DNA of 64,000 nt from Ralstonia wenshanensis (GCF_021173085.1 NZ_CP076413.1:1-64000), one strand, 5' to 3'. Positions 1 to 11,383 are shown, numbered from the stretch's first letter. Numbers and translations are program-made. The notes: a model not told the origin generated them from the letters alone.

Positions 1-1590
1 ATGCAGGATTTCTGGCATGCGGCGTCCGCTCAGCTCGAGAGTGAGTTGACGCCGCAACAATTCAAGACGTGGATCAAGCCGCTGACGCCGCTGTCGTTTG
101 ACGAGCAGGCGTGCACGCTGCGGATTGCCGCGCCCAACCGCTTCAAGCTCGACTGGGTCAAGAGTCAGTTCTCTGGCCGCATCCAGTCGCTTGCGTGCGA
201 CTACTGGGAGGCAACCGTCGACGTGCAGTTCGTGCTTGACCCGACCGCCGGCCAGCGCCAGGCGGCCTTGCAGCCGTCGCTCGCGCCGGTGCCGATGCAA
301 CCTTTGGGCGCGCAGCAGATTCAACCGCGGCAGGCCCTGCCGGCCGGCAACGGTGTCGCGCATGATGCGGGTAATCTGCGCGCCGCGCCGGCCGTGTATC
401 GCGAAGCCGCGCTTGCAACGGCCGGCCATGCTGCTGCCGATATCGACGTGCCCGTGATGGACGCCACCGAGGTCAGGGCCCAGTCGTACCGCATGCCGCC
501 GCAGGCGCCCGCCGTGGTCACCAGTCAGGCCGCGCCGCCGCAGGCGCCGGTGGATGATTCCGTGCACGAGCGTTCGCGGCTCAATCAGATCCTGACGTTC
601 GACAACTTCGTCACCGGTAAGGCGAACCAGTTGGCGCGCGCTGCCGCCATCCAGGTCGCCAATAACCCGGGCAAGTCGTACAACCCGCTGTACCTGTACG
701 GCGGCGTGGGCCTGGGCAAGACGCACTTGATCCATGCCATTGGCAACTTCATGCTGATGGAGAACCCGCGCGCGCGCATCCGCTACATCCACGCGGAGCA
801 GTACGTGTCTGATGTGGTGAAGGCGTATCAGCGCAAGGCGTTTGACGATTTCAAGCGCTACTACCACTCGCTCGATCTGCTGCTGATCGATGACATCCAG
901 TTCTTTTCGGGCAAGAACCGCACGCAGGAAGAATTCTTCTACGCGTTCGAGGCGCTGATCGCCAACCGCGCGCAGGTCATCATCACCAGCGACACGTATC
1001 CGAAAGAGATCACCGGCATCGACGACCGCCTGATCTCGCGCTTCGACTCCGGCCTGACCGTGGCCATCGAGCCGCCCGAGCTGGAGATGCGCGTCGCGAT
1101 TCTGATGAAGAAGGCGCAGGCCGAGAATGTGATCGTGCCGGAAGAGGTGGCCTTCTTCGTGGCCAAGCACCTTCGCTCCAACGTGCGTGAGCTGGAGGGC
1201 GCGCTGCGCAAGATCCTGGCGTACTCGAACTTCCACGGCAAAGAGATCACGATCGAGGTTACGCGCGAGGCGCTCAAAGACCTGCTGACCGTGCAGAACC
1301 GCCAGATCTCGGTGGAGAACATCCAGAAGACCTGCGCGGATTTCTACAACATCAAGGTCGCGGACATGTACTCCAAGAAGCGGCCGGCCAACATTGCGCG
1401 CCCCCGGCAGATCGCCATGTATCTGGCCAAGGAACTCACGCAGAAGAGCCTGCCCGAGATTGGCGAATTGTTTGGCGGACGCGACCACACCACGGTGCTG
1501 CACGCGGTACGAAAGATCGCCGACGAGCGCACCAAGGACGCCCAGCTCAACCACGAGTTGCACGTGCTGGAGCAAACGCTCAAGGGCTGA
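1..1590 (+). CDS. dnaA: Chromosomal replication initiator protein DnaA
   Basis: Binds DnaA boxes at oriC, melts the origin and recruits the DnaB helicase. The 529-residue product has all family parts. An N-terminal interaction domain spans about residues 1-80 and a long Pro/Ala/Gln-rich linker about 81-190. The AAA+ module has Walker A at 234-241 (GGVGLGKT) and Walker B at 293-298 (LLLIDD). The C-terminal DNA-binding domain carries the signature [11 protein letters not shown] at 492-502. The long linker makes it larger than the 467-residue E. coli protein, as is usual in this group. The window starts at its ATG, so any upstream origin or promoter is outside. It is followed by dnaN and gyrB, the classic origin cluster. 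Confidence 0.98.
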   Translation: MQDFWHAASAQLESELTPQQFKTWIKPLTPLSFDEQACTLRIAAPNRFKLDWVKSQFSGRIQSLACDYWEATVDVQFVLDPTAGQRQAALQPSLAPVPMQPLGAQQIQPRQALPAGNGVAHDAGNLRAAPAVYREAALATAGHAAADIDVPVMDATEVRAQSYRMPPQAPAVVTSQAAPPQAPVDDSVHERSRLNQILTFDNFVTGKANQLARAAAIQVANNPGKSYNPLYLYGGVGLGKTHLIHAIGNFMLMENPRARIRYIHAEQYVSDVVKAYQRKAFDDFKRYYHSLDLLLIDDIQFFSGKNRTQEEFFYAFEALIANRAQVIITSDTYPKEITGIDDRLISRFDSGLTVAIEPPELEMRVAILMKKAQAENVIVPEEVAFFVAKHLRSNVRELEGALRKILAYSNFHGKEITIEVTREALKDLLTVQNRQISVENIQKTCADFYNIKVADMYSKKRPANIARPRQIAMYLAKELTQKSLPEIGELFGGRDHTTVLHAVRKIADERTKDAQLNHELHVLEQTLKG

Positions 1591-1648
1591 CCGCGCGATG
1601 GTCAGCAGAGCGCATGGCAACGCCATTCGCCCTGAATCAAGCCTCGAC

Positions 1649-1677
1649 AGACGCCCGCTCGAATGCGGGCGTCTTTT
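1649..1677 (+). terminator. Rho-independent terminator after dnaA
   Basis: A perfect 10-bp stem (AGACGCCCGC / GCGGGCGTCT) with a 6-nt loop is followed by a short T run. It lies about 60 bp after the dnaA stop and suggests that dnaN has its own promoter. Confidence 0.75.
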
Positions 1678-1737
1678 CATGCACAATAGACATATTTGCC
1701 GCGCGCGTGACGCTATCCAGCGCCCCCTTATTTGCGG

Positions 1738-1784
1738 TATAATTTGTGATTAACCCCTTGATTTACAACAACTTTGGGTTAATC
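1738..1784 (+). promoter_or_regulatory. Probable dnaN promoter and inverted repeat
   Basis: A consensus -10 hexamer TATAAT sits at 1738-1743. Right after it is a 9-bp perfect inverted repeat, GATTAACCC at 1748-1756 and GGGTTAATC at 1776-1784, separated by 19 nt. The spot is 83-129 bp upstream of the dnaN start. No good -35 hexamer was found. The inverted repeat could be an operator or an mRNA 5' hairpin; its role is not known to me. Confidence 0.45.
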
Positions 1785-1866
1785 GCGAATGCTCCTGCAG
1801 GCACCGGCCCATGTGGCCCAGGCTGGGGCGCGCGCGGTGTCACCTCTCAAGCCAAGGATCGCCTTC

Positions 1867-2982
1867 ATGCAATTGGTCAAAACCTCGCGAGACAACCTGC
1901 TGCGTCCGCTGCAAATCGTGAGCGGCATCGTGGAACGCCGACACACGCTGCCCATCCTGGCCAATCTGCTGATCACCAAGCAAGGTGAACGGGTTTCCTT
2001 CCTGTCCACCGACATCGAAATCCAGATCACTACGCACGCCGATTGCGGCGCCGGCGCCGGCGATATCGCCACCACCGTGGCCGCCCGCAAGCTGGTCGAC
2101 ATCCTGCGTGCCATGCCCGACGGCGAAGTCGCTCTCACGCTCAACGACAAGCGCATGACGGTGCAATCCGGCAAGAGCCGCTTTGCGCTGCAGACGCTGG
2201 CCGCTGAAGAATTCCCGACTGTCGCAGAGGCAACCGATTTCGGCGCCCGCATCACCGTGCCGCAGAAGACGCTCAAGCACCTGCTGGCGATGGTGCACTT
2301 CGCGATGGCCCAGCAAGACATCCGCTACTACCTCAACGGCATGCTGCTGGTGGTGGATGGCAAGCAAGTCATGGCTGTCGCCACCGACGGGCACCGCCTG
2401 GCCTACTGCGGCGTGGAAACCGGCGAGCAACCGGCAGGCGCCGGCGGCCGCCAGGAAGTCATCATCCCGCGCAAGACCATCCTTGAACTGCAACGCCTGC
2501 TGGAAGACGTGGACGATCCTGTCTCGGTGCAACTGGCCTCCAACCAGGTCAAGTTCACCTTCGGCAATATCGAGCTGATCTCCAAGCTGGTCGAAGGCAA
2601 GTTCCCGGATTTCCAGCGCGTGATCCCGAAGGGTTACCGCAACAGCTTCACGATCGACCGTGCCTTCCTGCAGCAGGCGCTGCAACGCACGGCCATCCTG
2701 ACCACCGACAAGTTCAAGGGCGTGCGCTGCATGCTCGACACCAACGTCCTCAAGATCAGCTCCACCAACGCTGACCAGGAAGAAGCGCAGGAAGAACTCG
2801 AAATCGACTACCAGGGCGATGCGCTCGATATCGGTTTCAACGTCACCTACCTGCTGGACGTGCTGGCCAACCTCAAGGCCGAAAAAGTGCAGGTAAGCCT
2901 GGGCGACTCCAATTCGAGCGCACTCATCACCCTGCCGGACGACGACACCTTCAAGTACGTCGTCATGCCGATGCGCATTTGA
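1867..2982 (+). CDS. dnaN: DNA polymerase III sliding clamp (beta subunit)
   Basis: Forms the ring-shaped processivity clamp that tethers DNA polymerase III to DNA. The product is 371 residues, the normal length. The start chosen is the ATG beginning MQLVKTSRDNLLRPLQ, which matches the family N-terminus; the frame is open 78 nt further upstream, but that extension does not look like beta clamp. The family pattern is visible throughout, for example RHTLPILANLL near the start and the C-terminal end VMPMRI, which is typical of the clamp C-terminus. It lies between dnaA and gyrB in the conserved origin order. Confidence 0.98.
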   Translation: MQLVKTSRDNLLRPLQIVSGIVERRHTLPILANLLITKQGERVSFLSTDIEIQITTHADCGAGAGDIATTVAARKLVDILRAMPDGEVALTLNDKRMTVQSGKSRFALQTLAAEEFPTVAEATDFGARITVPQKTLKHLLAMVHFAMAQQDIRYYLNGMLLVVDGKQVMAVATDGHRLAYCGVETGEQPAGAGGRQEVIIPRKTILELQRLLEDVDDPVSVQLASNQVKFTFGNIELISKLVEGKFPDFQRVIPKGYRNSFTIDRAFLQQALQRTAILTTDKFKGVRCMLDTNVLKISSTNADQEEAQEELEIDYQGDALDIGFNVTYLLDVLANLKAEKVQVSLGDSNSSALITLPDDDTFKYVVMPMRI

Positions 2983-3007
2983 CGCACCGCTGCACCCAGA
3001 GCAAGAC

Positions 3008-3047
3008 GAGGGGCTGGATCGTGACGATCCGCCCCTTCGCCGTTTTT
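3008..3047 (+). terminator. Terminator between dnaN and gyrB
   Basis: A GC-rich hairpin (GAGGGGC, one bulge, GGATCG / CGATCC, GCCCCTTC) is followed by TTTTT at 3043-3047. It lies 25-65 bp after the dnaN stop and 64 bp before the gyrB start. Confidence 0.65.
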
Positions 3048-3071
3048 AAGCAACCCCGCTGTGTGCGTTGA

Positions 3072-5639
<2,568 letters not shown>

Positions 5640-5687
5640 TTTATTGCTTGCTTGCTTGCAAGCAAGGTCACCGTGTTATGTAACCCA

Positions 5688-5738
5688 GCGCCCCTATAAA
5701 AAAAGCCCAGCATTGCTGGGCTTTTTTTATAGGGGCGC
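5688..5738. terminator. 51-bp palindromic bidirectional terminator
   Basis: The sequence is a near-perfect palindrome with arms of 23-24 bp: GCGCCCCTATAAAAAAAGCC on the left and its complement on the right, centred on CAGCATTGCTG. A GC-rich inner stem is flanked by seven A residues on one side and seven T on the other, so it can terminate transcription from gyrB (plus) and from the facing operon (minus). It lies 48 bp after gyrB and 53 bp before the stop of the minus-strand receiver-like gene. Confidence 0.9.
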
Positions 5739-5791
5739 GCTATCTCCGTTGTCGACCGACAGCCATGCCGAAGGGACAAGGCTGCAGATGT

Positions 5792-7555
5792 TCAGTGCTG
5801 GCGGTAGTCGTGACCGAAGGAGGGTCTGGCCAACGATTGCGCAAGAGCAGCTAATGCGGCGGCCGCAAACTCAGGGGCAAGGCGCCAAACTCGAGCAAGC
5901 GGATAGTTGATCGCCCAATGAGCGTCTACCTGGCCGATTTTGGTCTTCTCCGTACGGGTCCTGTCGACCGGTAGATCATGTCCCCAAACTTCGATTCGAC
6001 TGAACTTGTCATTTTCGTTGCGTAGAAGAATATTCTCTACTCGAAGCTGTTGCGGTGGCGTAAGTGCGTGAACTGAGTCACTCAACTCCTTCGGATTGAT
6101 CTCTGCTTTCCCGGACGAGCTGGTCCAACAAAGATCGAGAACGGTAAGTGGAATTGATTCGACGCGGCTATTCTGGAAGACATAAACAATGTCATCCGCA
6201 GCGTTTCCTGTGGCGAGCCGGTACGTGAGAGGAGGAGCGGATTTTTCTGCACTAGCCTTCTGCTCTGCCTCTTGACGAGTCAATTTTGAGACCTCCACAA
6301 GCAGGCCGGTTGTCAGCTTGCGTTTTCCATCTTTCCTAATGACTAGATCGCAAGGATTAACCAGAAGCATAGCCGTGAACTCGTGCGGGTTTCCTCCGGC
6401 GTCAGTCGTCACCAACCTAAAAACATCTCCACATGCGAGAGGTGCACGCAACAGATTTACGTGATCACCGGGCCTCTCGAATTCTTGCTCACGTAATTCG
6501 CGAAGCCAAGAACTCGAAGGTGGTGAGTCACCCGCGCCTAGCCCGGTGGTTGTCACCTTCCGCATTTCTTCTATGCACCTTCTCACTTCGCCGTCTTCTC
6601 GGAGAACCTTCTCTAGCGCCACACGTTGCCGAATTGATGCAAGGCGGACTAAGGTGTCGATTTCAGCAGCACCCTCGTTCGCGGCTGTCACAAATATCGA
6701 ATGATGGAACTCAAGTAATGGAATGCGTTTCAGCCAATCCAATGAATCATTGAGCGCGTTCCCCAGGATGTTTTTTGTGGCATCCGCAAGTTGAATGCTC
6801 AGTCTGGAGGCTTCGATCCGGTTCAAATGCCACTCGAAACTTTCGACCAGTGTATGGTCTTCCAATCTCTCCTTTGAAAGAACGAAAACTTTCTTATACG
6901 GCTGACCCGCGTTCCTCTCTGTCAGCAGCTTGGAAATTTCCTCGTATACCTTCTGCGACTCCTCTAGCTCGTCTTCAGGCGCGCAGTTTGACGTCACCAT
7001 GATCGCGTCTATGTGAGGGAGCCGATCGCCTTGCGTTGCGAGGACGTCGGAGAGGAGCCGCTGACCGTCGAGGTCCACATGGGGCTCCTTGTCATTTACT
7101 TCGTCGACGAGCAGCAAGACGCGAGCGTCATCTTTGGCGCCCTCAAGCAAGGCTTTGCCTTCGCTAAGCCACTGCCCGAACGAGAGAGGTCGAAGGTCGA
7201 TTCCGTCATCCCGCAGTTGCTTGCGCAGCCGCTCGAAAGTTGGTCCGGTACGTCCCTGTAACAAGACGTCTGCGGCTCGGCGCAACCGATCACTAGACAG
7301 CTCTTCCGGGTCTTGATTCTCCAGCCAGCCACGAACGTCGGCCTTCTTTGTCTCGGTATCGACGCCGGTTCTGTCCGCAATGGGGACGGCTTCGGAAAAG
7401 AAATGATCGTCGTTTGCCAGGCGCCGCCGCTTGCGCGCGTTTGCCTCGACAAACGCACTCGCCAGACTCTCGATGGAATCTATTGCCGGGGTCGCATTTT
7501 CATCGTCGATGCAAAGCACGGACGTGAATCGCCTCTCTTTCAAAAGTTGAAGCAC
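5792..7555 (-). CDS. Protein with interrupted receiver-like domain (conflict system component)
   Basis: Third gene of a three-gene minus-strand operon; its ATG follows the kinase gene stop by 3 bp. The 587-residue product starts like a response-regulator receiver: hydrophobic strand plus acidic pair SVLCIDDE (D17, D18). About 130 residues later comes a second hydrophobic strand ending in Asp, VLLLVDE (D151, likely phospho-acceptor position), then IMVTSN (T188/S189) and VFVLSKE (K228). This order fits a receiver fold opened by an insertion of roughly 100 residues. The C-terminal half (about 260-587) is not recognised; it includes a strand-rich stretch with NPCDLVIR at 400-407. No nuclease motif is evident. 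Base composition is visibly less GC-rich than gyrB. Its neighbours suggest it receives a signal from the adjacent GHKL/histidine-kinase protein and acts as output or effector. This is inference. Confidence 0.7.
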   Translation of the reverse strand: MLQLLKERRFTSVLCIDDENATPAIDSIESLASAFVEANARKRRRLANDDHFFSEAVPIADRTGVDTETKKADVRGWLENQDPEELSSDRLRRAADVLLQGRTGPTFERLRKQLRDDGIDLRPLSFGQWLSEGKALLEGAKDDARVLLLVDEVNDKEPHVDLDGQRLLSDVLATQGDRLPHIDAIMVTSNCAPEDELEESQKVYEEISKLLTERNAGQPYKKVFVLSKERLEDHTLVESFEWHLNRIEASRLSIQLADATKNILGNALNDSLDWLKRIPLLEFHHSIFVTAANEGAAEIDTLVRLASIRQRVALEKVLREDGEVRRCIEEMRKVTTTGLGAGDSPPSSSWLRELREQEFERPGDHVNLLRAPLACGDVFRLVTTDAGGNPHEFTAMLLVNPCDLVIRKDGKRKLTTGLLVEVSKLTRQEAEQKASAEKSAPPLTYRLATGNAADDIVYVFQNSRVESIPLTVLDLCWTSSSGKAEINPKELSDSVHALTPPQQLRVENILLRNENDKFSRIEVWGHDLPVDRTRTEKTKIGQVDAHWAINYPLARVWRLAPEFAAAALAALAQSLARPSFGHDYRQH

Positions 7556-7558
7556 TCC

Positions 7559-10051
7559 CTATCTCCTCTTCGCTCCACTCAGATCTACGCGAAATACATA
7601 TCGCCTCTGAAATCTATTTCTTTCCTGGAGCAGAGCGATCGAACACCGCTCTGCCTGCAAATATGAGCTCACAATAAATAGGCCAAGACCTTGGCCCTTA
7701 CTTTCCGGTTTGTCAGATACATAGGCCTCGAAAATAGAGTTTTCTACCGATCTCCGAACTCCTTTTGCTGAGTCGCTCCAGCTAAATCCGTTTCCATCAA
7801 CAATCACCGAAATCCTCTTGGGGTTTCCAGCGCTATCCGGGGCGTGCTCGCCTATCCAATACAGGCTGTTTTGAAGAAGATTTTCAAGAATCTGCGTAAA
7901 TCGTGCTCGCGAAAAACTGATCCTTAATCCTTGCTCACCGGAAAGAATGAACTCCACTCCTTCGGAATTCAAGCGACTGGATCGTTGAGATCGAAATTCA
8001 TCCAGCGATGCGTAAACATCAAATTGATCTTTTAGTGTTCGAGAGCCGGGTGAAAGTGGATTGATAGACGCTACGGTTTTTTTAAGCTCCCTTAGTACGT
8101 CAGATATGCCTGACGCAGCTTTGGAGATTCGGTCATTCGGGTGAGTTCGGTTTGCGGTGTTGATTGCAGTCAGCGCTCTTCCAAGCTGTGTAAGGTGAGT
8201 GTTGATCTCATGCACGAGAGACCTTGCACTAAGGCCCACAGCGGCAGCATCTAGCAAGCGCAGGTTTCGTTCTTCAAGCTGTTCGTGCGATAGTGCAAGA
8301 TCACCAGCTAATGTGAAGCCGGAGTTTGTAGCCACAGAGGCTGTCTCTACCTTCTCTTGCACCTCACCGAGCCCTTCCTGGATTCGCTCAAGTTCTTCCA
8401 GGATGGGAGCCACGGTCTGATGAGTGTCTCGGTTGCGCAGGTCTGCGACTCGTCTCTTTGTGTCTGCAACGCGCTCTGTGAGATCTTCGCTTCTATGAAG
8501 CAGCGTGCGTAACGATGTTCGAGCCTGTTCTCGGTGCTGCGACAACGCTGCACCGCTATCGGCTAACGGCACTTCAACTGCGCGACGACTGTCCGTGGAA
8601 CGAAGCATCTGTTTCTTGTGCTCGTCATAAGCAGTCCGGACCGCATCGAGAGAATCGTTTGCGAACTTCTTCGTTCTGTTCGCAAGCGTCATGAAGCCCC
8701 GCCAAGCCTCGTTATCCACAAAACCCTCTCGATCCGATTTCTCGACCAGTTGTGGATTTGCCTCATTAGTTATTGAAAAATAGCCGATTACATTACGGGG
8801 GCGGAGTTGGAAGAATCCGCCTGACGTAACTCCCTTCGCGAGTTCCATCCAATCGTCGCTCATACGCACACGGAAGCCATCTCGGAAGACGCCAACGGTG
8901 GTCATTCCTTGCAATAGATCGAGGGACACGTTTGCGGCGTGAAGTTGCTCCTTGGTTTGATCGTTGAACAAGAAGTTATAGATCTCGCCTTCGAAGGGGC
9001 CGGGATCAATTGCCCCTGGCAGCTTGGGTTCTCTAGGGATGTCGGTCCACGCGATTTCATCATCCAAGGAGAACAACCACCCTCCAGGCTCTTCGCTTAG
9101 GTCCTTGAAATTCCTGCCGACAACCCTCGGGTGCGTGCGTATCGATTCAATCGCGCGCTTGATGTTTTCATCGGAAAGAAGCTCGTCAAATATTTGTCTA
9201 TTTGCTTGGCCGGCTTGCCCTCTGAAAAGGGATCGCGCTATGAATGCGCGCAGGCGAAGTTTACCTTCGGTATATTGAAATTCGAATTTTGCGGAGGAAA
9301 AGTTAAGTGCTTCGGAGCCGATTGACTGTAAATCATAATCTTGACCGCCGCTTCGAATATTGACCCGAAAATCTTTAAATCTTTTGAATGGGCTGATGAG
9401 ATAGGAAAGCTTACTCAAGAGAGAGTTTACGTTGCTCTCCGTAGCCCAATATTGAGGTTCAGCTAGCCCTAGAATCTCTACGTTGGTTCCGTGGGAGCGC
9501 CCAGTTAGCTTCTCGGATGTACCTTGCTTTACTGGAACGTTCTCTAGGGCGGCTCCGGCCGAGAATTGACTCCACGCGAACGAGACAGTGCGTGAGCATT
9601 TTTCACCAGCAATCATGGTTCTGAGCTGCAGAACTTCACCAAGGCGCATAGTCGCTAAACGACCTAGACCTTTGTCCCCAACCGGAACGCGGTGTTTTCG
9701 GAAGGTCGGCGGCTTGGTTCCCCCTGGCGAGCGCTTGAGAGATGCGCTGATGTACAACCAGCCATCCCTAACGCCCCGCTCGTCCACACCGTCACCGTCA
9801 TCAGCGACCACAATCCGACCAATAGATGCTTTATTGCCGCGCTTTGCCCATGCGTCCAGGAACGGCTTCCATGCGTCTGCGTCGTCTGGCTTCCAGTCCG
9901 GTTCGAGTGCAATTACGCATTTGGATGCGTCGGCATCATAGGCGTTCTTGACGAGCTCTAATAATGCTTGCTCCGAGTCAGAAATTAGTTCGGCTCCCAA
10001 TTGAATGACAACATGGGAGTCAATTCTAAGATGAGCTTTTGTGGTGGCCAT
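7559..10051 (-). CDS. Dual GHKL ATPase / histidine-kinase-like protein
   Basis: Second gene of the operon; starts 3 bp after the methyltransferase stop. The 830-residue product has two ATPase modules. The N-terminal one is of the Hsp90/MutL/MORC type: LELVKNAYDAD at 31-41 (E32, N36), DDGDGV at 84-89 and GDKGLGRL at 125-132. A middle region (about 200-480) resembles the transducer part of such ATPases, followed by a charged, probably coiled-coil stretch at about 500-600. The C-terminal module is histidine-kinase-like: H-box-like LVHEINTHL (H614), N-box ENLLQNS (N728), a weak G1 (SDSAKGV, 759-765), FEAYVSD and G2 GQGLGLF at 786-792. No membrane segment or signal peptide is seen, so it is probably cytosolic. 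A GHKL ATPase beside a DNA methyltransferase recalls MutL/MORC-type proteins in restriction-modification loci; the partner receiver gene suggests phosphorelay-like signalling. Confidence 0.8.
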   Translation of the reverse strand: MATTKAHLRIDSHVVIQLGAELISDSEQALLELVKNAYDADASKCVIALEPDWKPDDADAWKPFLDAWAKRGNKASIGRIVVADDGDGVDERGVRDGWLYISASLKRSPGGTKPPTFRKHRVPVGDKGLGRLATMRLGEVLQLRTMIAGEKCSRTVSFAWSQFSAGAALENVPVKQGTSEKLTGRSHGTNVEILGLAEPQYWATESNVNSLLSKLSYLISPFKRFKDFRVNIRSGGQDYDLQSIGSEALNFSSAKFEFQYTEGKLRLRAFIARSLFRGQAGQANRQIFDELLSDENIKRAIESIRTHPRVVGRNFKDLSEEPGGWLFSLDDEIAWTDIPREPKLPGAIDPGPFEGEIYNFLFNDQTKEQLHAANVSLDLLQGMTTVGVFRDGFRVRMSDDWMELAKGVTSGGFFQLRPRNVIGYFSITNEANPQLVEKSDREGFVDNEAWRGFMTLANRTKKFANDSLDAVRTAYDEHKKQMLRSTDSRRAVEVPLADSGAALSQHREQARTSLRTLLHRSEDLTERVADTKRRVADLRNRDTHQTVAPILEELERIQEGLGEVQEKVETASVATNSGFTLAGDLALSHEQLEERNLRLLDAAAVGLSARSLVHEINTHLTQLGRALTAINTANRTHPNDRISKAASGISDVLRELKKTVASINPLSPGSRTLKDQFDVYASLDEFRSQRSSRLNSEGVEFILSGEQGLRISFSRARFTQILENLLQNSLYWIGEHAPDSAGNPKRISVIVDGNGFSWSDSAKGVRRSVENSIFEAYVSDKPESKGQGLGLFIVSSYLQAERCSIALLQERNRFQRRYVFRVDLSGAKRR

Positions 10052-10054
10052 TGT

Positions 10055-11383
10055 TTAACTTCGGCGCGCAATTAAAACTTGCTCTGCATCCATCGTCTCA
10101 CTTGTCGTGTTTCGTGAGGCCATTCGTTTGGAGAGAATTCTCCTTGATGCCGCGTGAATGAGGCTAATGTTCTCTGAAAGCAGAATCTCTTCTAGAAGTT
10201 GCGCCATGGGCACTCGCACGCCACCGATTCGTCGCTCGCCTACAGTCCAGACATGAAAGCCGCCGGAGCGGGTGCGTTGCGCCAAGACTTGCACAGATCG
10301 CTTCAAGTCTGCTGCAAAAGACGCAAATCGCTTTTGTCCCTCTTCTTTGTCACGAAGAGCTTCCATTGTGGCTTGATAGGCGGAGTAGCTTGCGCAACTT
10401 TCGGCTCCTCTGGCCAGCGCACCCTGCATGGACCCACCCAGACTAGCTGTATCTGTAGCGTGTGTGCTAGAAATTATGGCGTGGTCTATCTCGGGCGCAA
10501 TGTCTGAGAGTGGTATCCAGCGAAGCGGTAGATAAGAATACTGACCATATGGAATCGTTGTACGGTTATCTCCATACGGAGGAGATGTGATCACTATATC
10601 GGCTTGCCTGTCTGGCGGCGCCTTATTCTCGAGGATATTTCCTACAGATAGATCGATCGTGCCCGTGTACCCGTGTGAATCCAGTGCGCCAGCCGCGCGC
10701 AACGTTTGGTAGTGCGTGTCCAAACATTCGAGAACATAGTTAGATTGGCTGTTGAACTCGAGGAGTGGATCAACAGAGGTGGCGATTGCGTCTTCTGGGG
10801 CTTTGATATGAAGCTTATAAGTCGAACTGCGGGAGTTACATACCGCTCTCACAATTCGTGCGAGAACAACCCAGAATACTCGTCTCGTTGCGAGGTCAAC
10901 CTCACAACTGATTCCCCGTGCGATTCTGGACAACGCGATCGATGCCGACTTCGAGAACCACTTTTGTTGGTTGTGGAACTGGACGAAGTATGACGTTTGT
11001 TTATCAGCGCTGATCCGTGCAGCGATGCGTGCGGCTGCTTGTTTGAGTTTCTCGGGAGGGAGTACCGTTGCTTTTACCTTTGACAGTAGAACTGCGAGGG
11101 GATTTATATCGACGCCGGAGAAGTTCAGGCCGCGAGCCATTGCCTCAACGAGAGTCGTGCCCGAACCAACAAATGGGTCAAAAATGGTCCTGGCGTGTGG
11201 GGCGACCTCGCGGATCAAATCGAGTATGGCTCCCTGCATCTGAGGAACCATCATTGCGGGGTAGTGAAATATCGCGTGTGCCCCTACGCGTCGGTCGCGG
11301 CCATCGAATGTCCAATAGTCAGGGAACTCCGTCTCTACTTGTCTGAGGCGGGAAGAAAGAGTCCGAACTTGCTCGTTTTGCAT
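10055..11383 (-). CDS. N4-cytosine/N6-adenine DNA methyltransferase
   Basis: First gene of the operon. The 442-residue product is a class I SAM-dependent DNA methyltransferase. The SAM-binding motif I is DPFVGSGTT at 69-77, with the acidic loop GVDINP at 90-95. The catalytic motif IV is SPPY at 267-270, followed by GDNRTTIPYGQY. Motif I comes before motif IV with about 190 residues between them, room for a target-recognition region in an alpha-like order. SPPY is compatible with N4-cytosine or N6-adenine methylation; I cannot choose. No restriction endonuclease gene follows, only the GHKL and receiver-like genes at 3-bp spacings. It probably marks self DNA for that system. Codon use and base composition are less GC-rich than the flanking core genes, consistent with transfer. 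Confidence 0.88.
   Translation of the reverse strand: MQNEQVRTLSSRLRQVETEFPDYWTFDGRDRRVGAHAIFHYPAMMVPQMQGAILDLIREVAPHARTIFDPFVGSGTTLVEAMARGLNFSGVDINPLAVLLSKVKATVLPPEKLKQAAARIAARISADKQTSYFVQFHNQQKWFSKSASIALSRIARGISCEVDLATRRVFWVVLARIVRAVCNSRSSTYKLHIKAPEDAIATSVDPLLEFNSQSNYVLECLDTHYQTLRAAGALDSHGYTGTIDLSVGNILENKAPPDRQADIVITSPPYGDNRTTIPYGQYSYLPLRWIPLSDIAPEIDHAIISSTHATDTASLGGSMQGALARGAESCASYSAYQATMEALRDKEEGQKRFASFAADLKRSVQVLAQRTRSGGFHVWTVGERRIGGVRVPMAQLLEEILLSENISLIHAASRRILSKRMASRNTTSETMDAEQVLIARRS

Noticed and set aside
8712-8720. Exact DnaA box TTATCCACA inside the GHKL/kinase gene
   Set aside because: It is a single copy within coding DNA 7 kb from dnaA, in an AT-richer gene where such a 9-mer can arise by chance. 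There is no cluster of boxes and no AT-rich unwinding element, so it is not an origin.
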